The notes beneath the pieces were generated by a model. That model was given only the letters and a program-made list of their open reading frames with translations. It did no database searches and was not told the origin of the DNA. Positions 4,656-5,226 of a stretch of 5,226 nucleotides of DNA are shown here, one piece after another. Source of the DNA: Alphaproteobacteria bacterium (GTDB lineage: Bacteria; Pseudomonadota; Alphaproteobacteria; Rhodobacterales; Rhodobacteraceae); contig JAJRUE010000076.1 of assembly GCA_024277955.1 (NCBI GenBank), positions 1 through 5,226 of the forward strand, given 5' to 3'. Every line of letters starts with the position of its first letter. Positions within the stretch are counted from its first letter, which is position 1. The translations under genes and the position numbers were made by a program.

Positions 4656-5226
4656 TGGGGATGAGCGCCCAGCAAGCCTTCGCCGCCTACGAGGCGGTGC
4701 GTCACCGCCTGCCCCAGGTGCGCCACCGGGGCGCGGGCCGGCGCGCCGGATCGCTGGCCGACATCGCCGAGGATTTCGACGTGTTCCTGCTGGACGCTTT
4801 CGGGGTTCTCAACATCGGCGACACCGCGATCAGTGGCGTGCCCGAGCGCGTCGCGGCGCTCAAGGCCGCCGGCAAGCGGGTGCTGGTGGTCTCGAACGCC
4901 GCCGGCTTTCCGCATGGCGACCTGATGGCGAAATACGCGCGCCTGGGCTACGATTTCGCCCCCGAGGACGTGATCACCAGCCGCAAGACCCTGCTGGGCG
5001 CTGTGCGCGCCGCGCCGCCGCGGGCCTGGGGGCTGATGGCAACGCAATCGCTGGGGATGGCGGATCTCGAGGGGATCGACGTCACCTACCTGGCCGAAGA
5101 CGCCGGCGATTACGACGCGGCCGAAGCCTTTTTGCTGCTGGGCGCGGCGGTCTGGACCGAGGAACGCCAGGCACTGCTGGAAGCGGCGCTGGCGGCGCGT
5201 CCGCGCCCGGTCTGGGTCGGCAATCC
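4655..5226 (+). CDS. HAD-IIA family hydrolase, 3' end outside the window
   Basis: The first 190 codons of a gene that runs off the right edge encode a haloacid dehalogenase superfamily hydrolase of subclass IIA (NagD-like, probably the TIGR01459 group). Such enzymes are cytoplasmic and usually phosphatases using an Asp nucleophile. Motif I is VFLLDAFGVLNIGD (43-56), with nucleophile Asp47 but Phe49 where most HAD phosphatases have the general-acid Asp. Motif II is VLVVSNAAGFP (76-86), with Ser80. The following C2 cap region is partly present. The metal-binding motifs that should come later are off the window. The ATG at 4655 overlaps the phnE2 stop (TGATG); an ATG at 4661 is an alternative. 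Neither has a good Shine-Dalgarno sequence, so translation is probably coupled. The position in the operon suggests that it processes the imported compound, but the substrate is unknown. Confidence 0.85.
   Translation, partial: MGMSAQQAFAAYEAVRHRLPQVRHRGAGRRAGSLADIAEDFDVFLLDAFGVLNIGDTAISGVPERVAALKAAGKRVLVVSNAAGFPHGDLMAKYARLGYDFAPEDVITSRKTLLGAVRAAPPRAWGLMATQSLGMADLEGIDVTYLAEDAGDYDAAEAFLLLGAAVWTEERQALLEAALAARPRPVWVGN

Noticed and set aside
4415..5047. Reading frame on the - strand (210 codons)
   Set aside because: It is antisense to the end of phnE2 and the HAD gene, both clearly recognised on the + strand. It has no recognisable domain.
1..5226. Mobile element, CRISPR, tRNA or defence system
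   Set aside because: No transposase, terminal repeats with target duplication, spaced repeat array, tRNA-like fold or defence-type protein is visible. The window is fully explained by one transporter operon.

Overview
The window is GC-rich and densely coding, with strong G/C bias at third codon positions and genes packed by 1-4 nt overlaps. Together with the protein sequences (a DeoR regulator, a periplasmic protein of the PhnD type and two PhnE-type permeases), this suggests an alphaproteobacterium, most likely of the Rhodobacteraceae (roseobacter/Paracoccus relatives). That placement is an inference from protein style and base composition; there is no rRNA or other marker.

All genes lie on the + strand. 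Positions 1-208 are non-coding leader DNA. They hold a perfect 24-bp palindrome (4-27), an adjoining GC-rich hairpin (27-48), an AT-richer patch that could carry a promoter, and a cluster of ACCGGG words just ahead of the first gene. A DeoR-family repressor follows (209-1048). After an 87-nt gap comes a signal-peptide-bearing periplasmic binding protein (1136-2116). A 96-nt gap with a strong hairpin (2135-2162) separates it from the ATPase gene phnC (2213-3016). The permease genes phnE1 (3013-3837) and phnE2 (3837-4655) and a HAD-IIA hydrolase (4655 to beyond the right edge) then follow, each overlapping the previous stop codon by 1 or 4 nt.

Read together, this is one operon for an ABC importer of the phosphate/phosphite/phosphonate (PhnCDE) class. 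It has its own sugar-phosphate-type transcription regulator and a cytoplasmic HAD enzyme coupled to it. The binding protein captures the ligand in the periplasm, PhnE1/PhnE2 form the channel, and PhnC hydrolyses ATP. No C-P lyase, phosphonatase or phosphite dehydrogenase gene is visible. DeoR proteins usually sense phosphorylated metabolites and HAD-IIA enzymes are usually phosphatases, so an organic phosphate ester is at least as plausible a substrate as a phosphonate. That is a hypothesis, not something the sequence proves.

Points worth attention are the unusual binding-protein N-terminus (Asp-rich loop between two cysteines), changes at likely ligand-contact positions, the Asp-to-Phe change in HAD motif I, the hairpin that could set binding-protein excess, and a 13-nt word shared by two intergenic regions. 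No mobile element, CRISPR array, tRNA or rRNA was seen.
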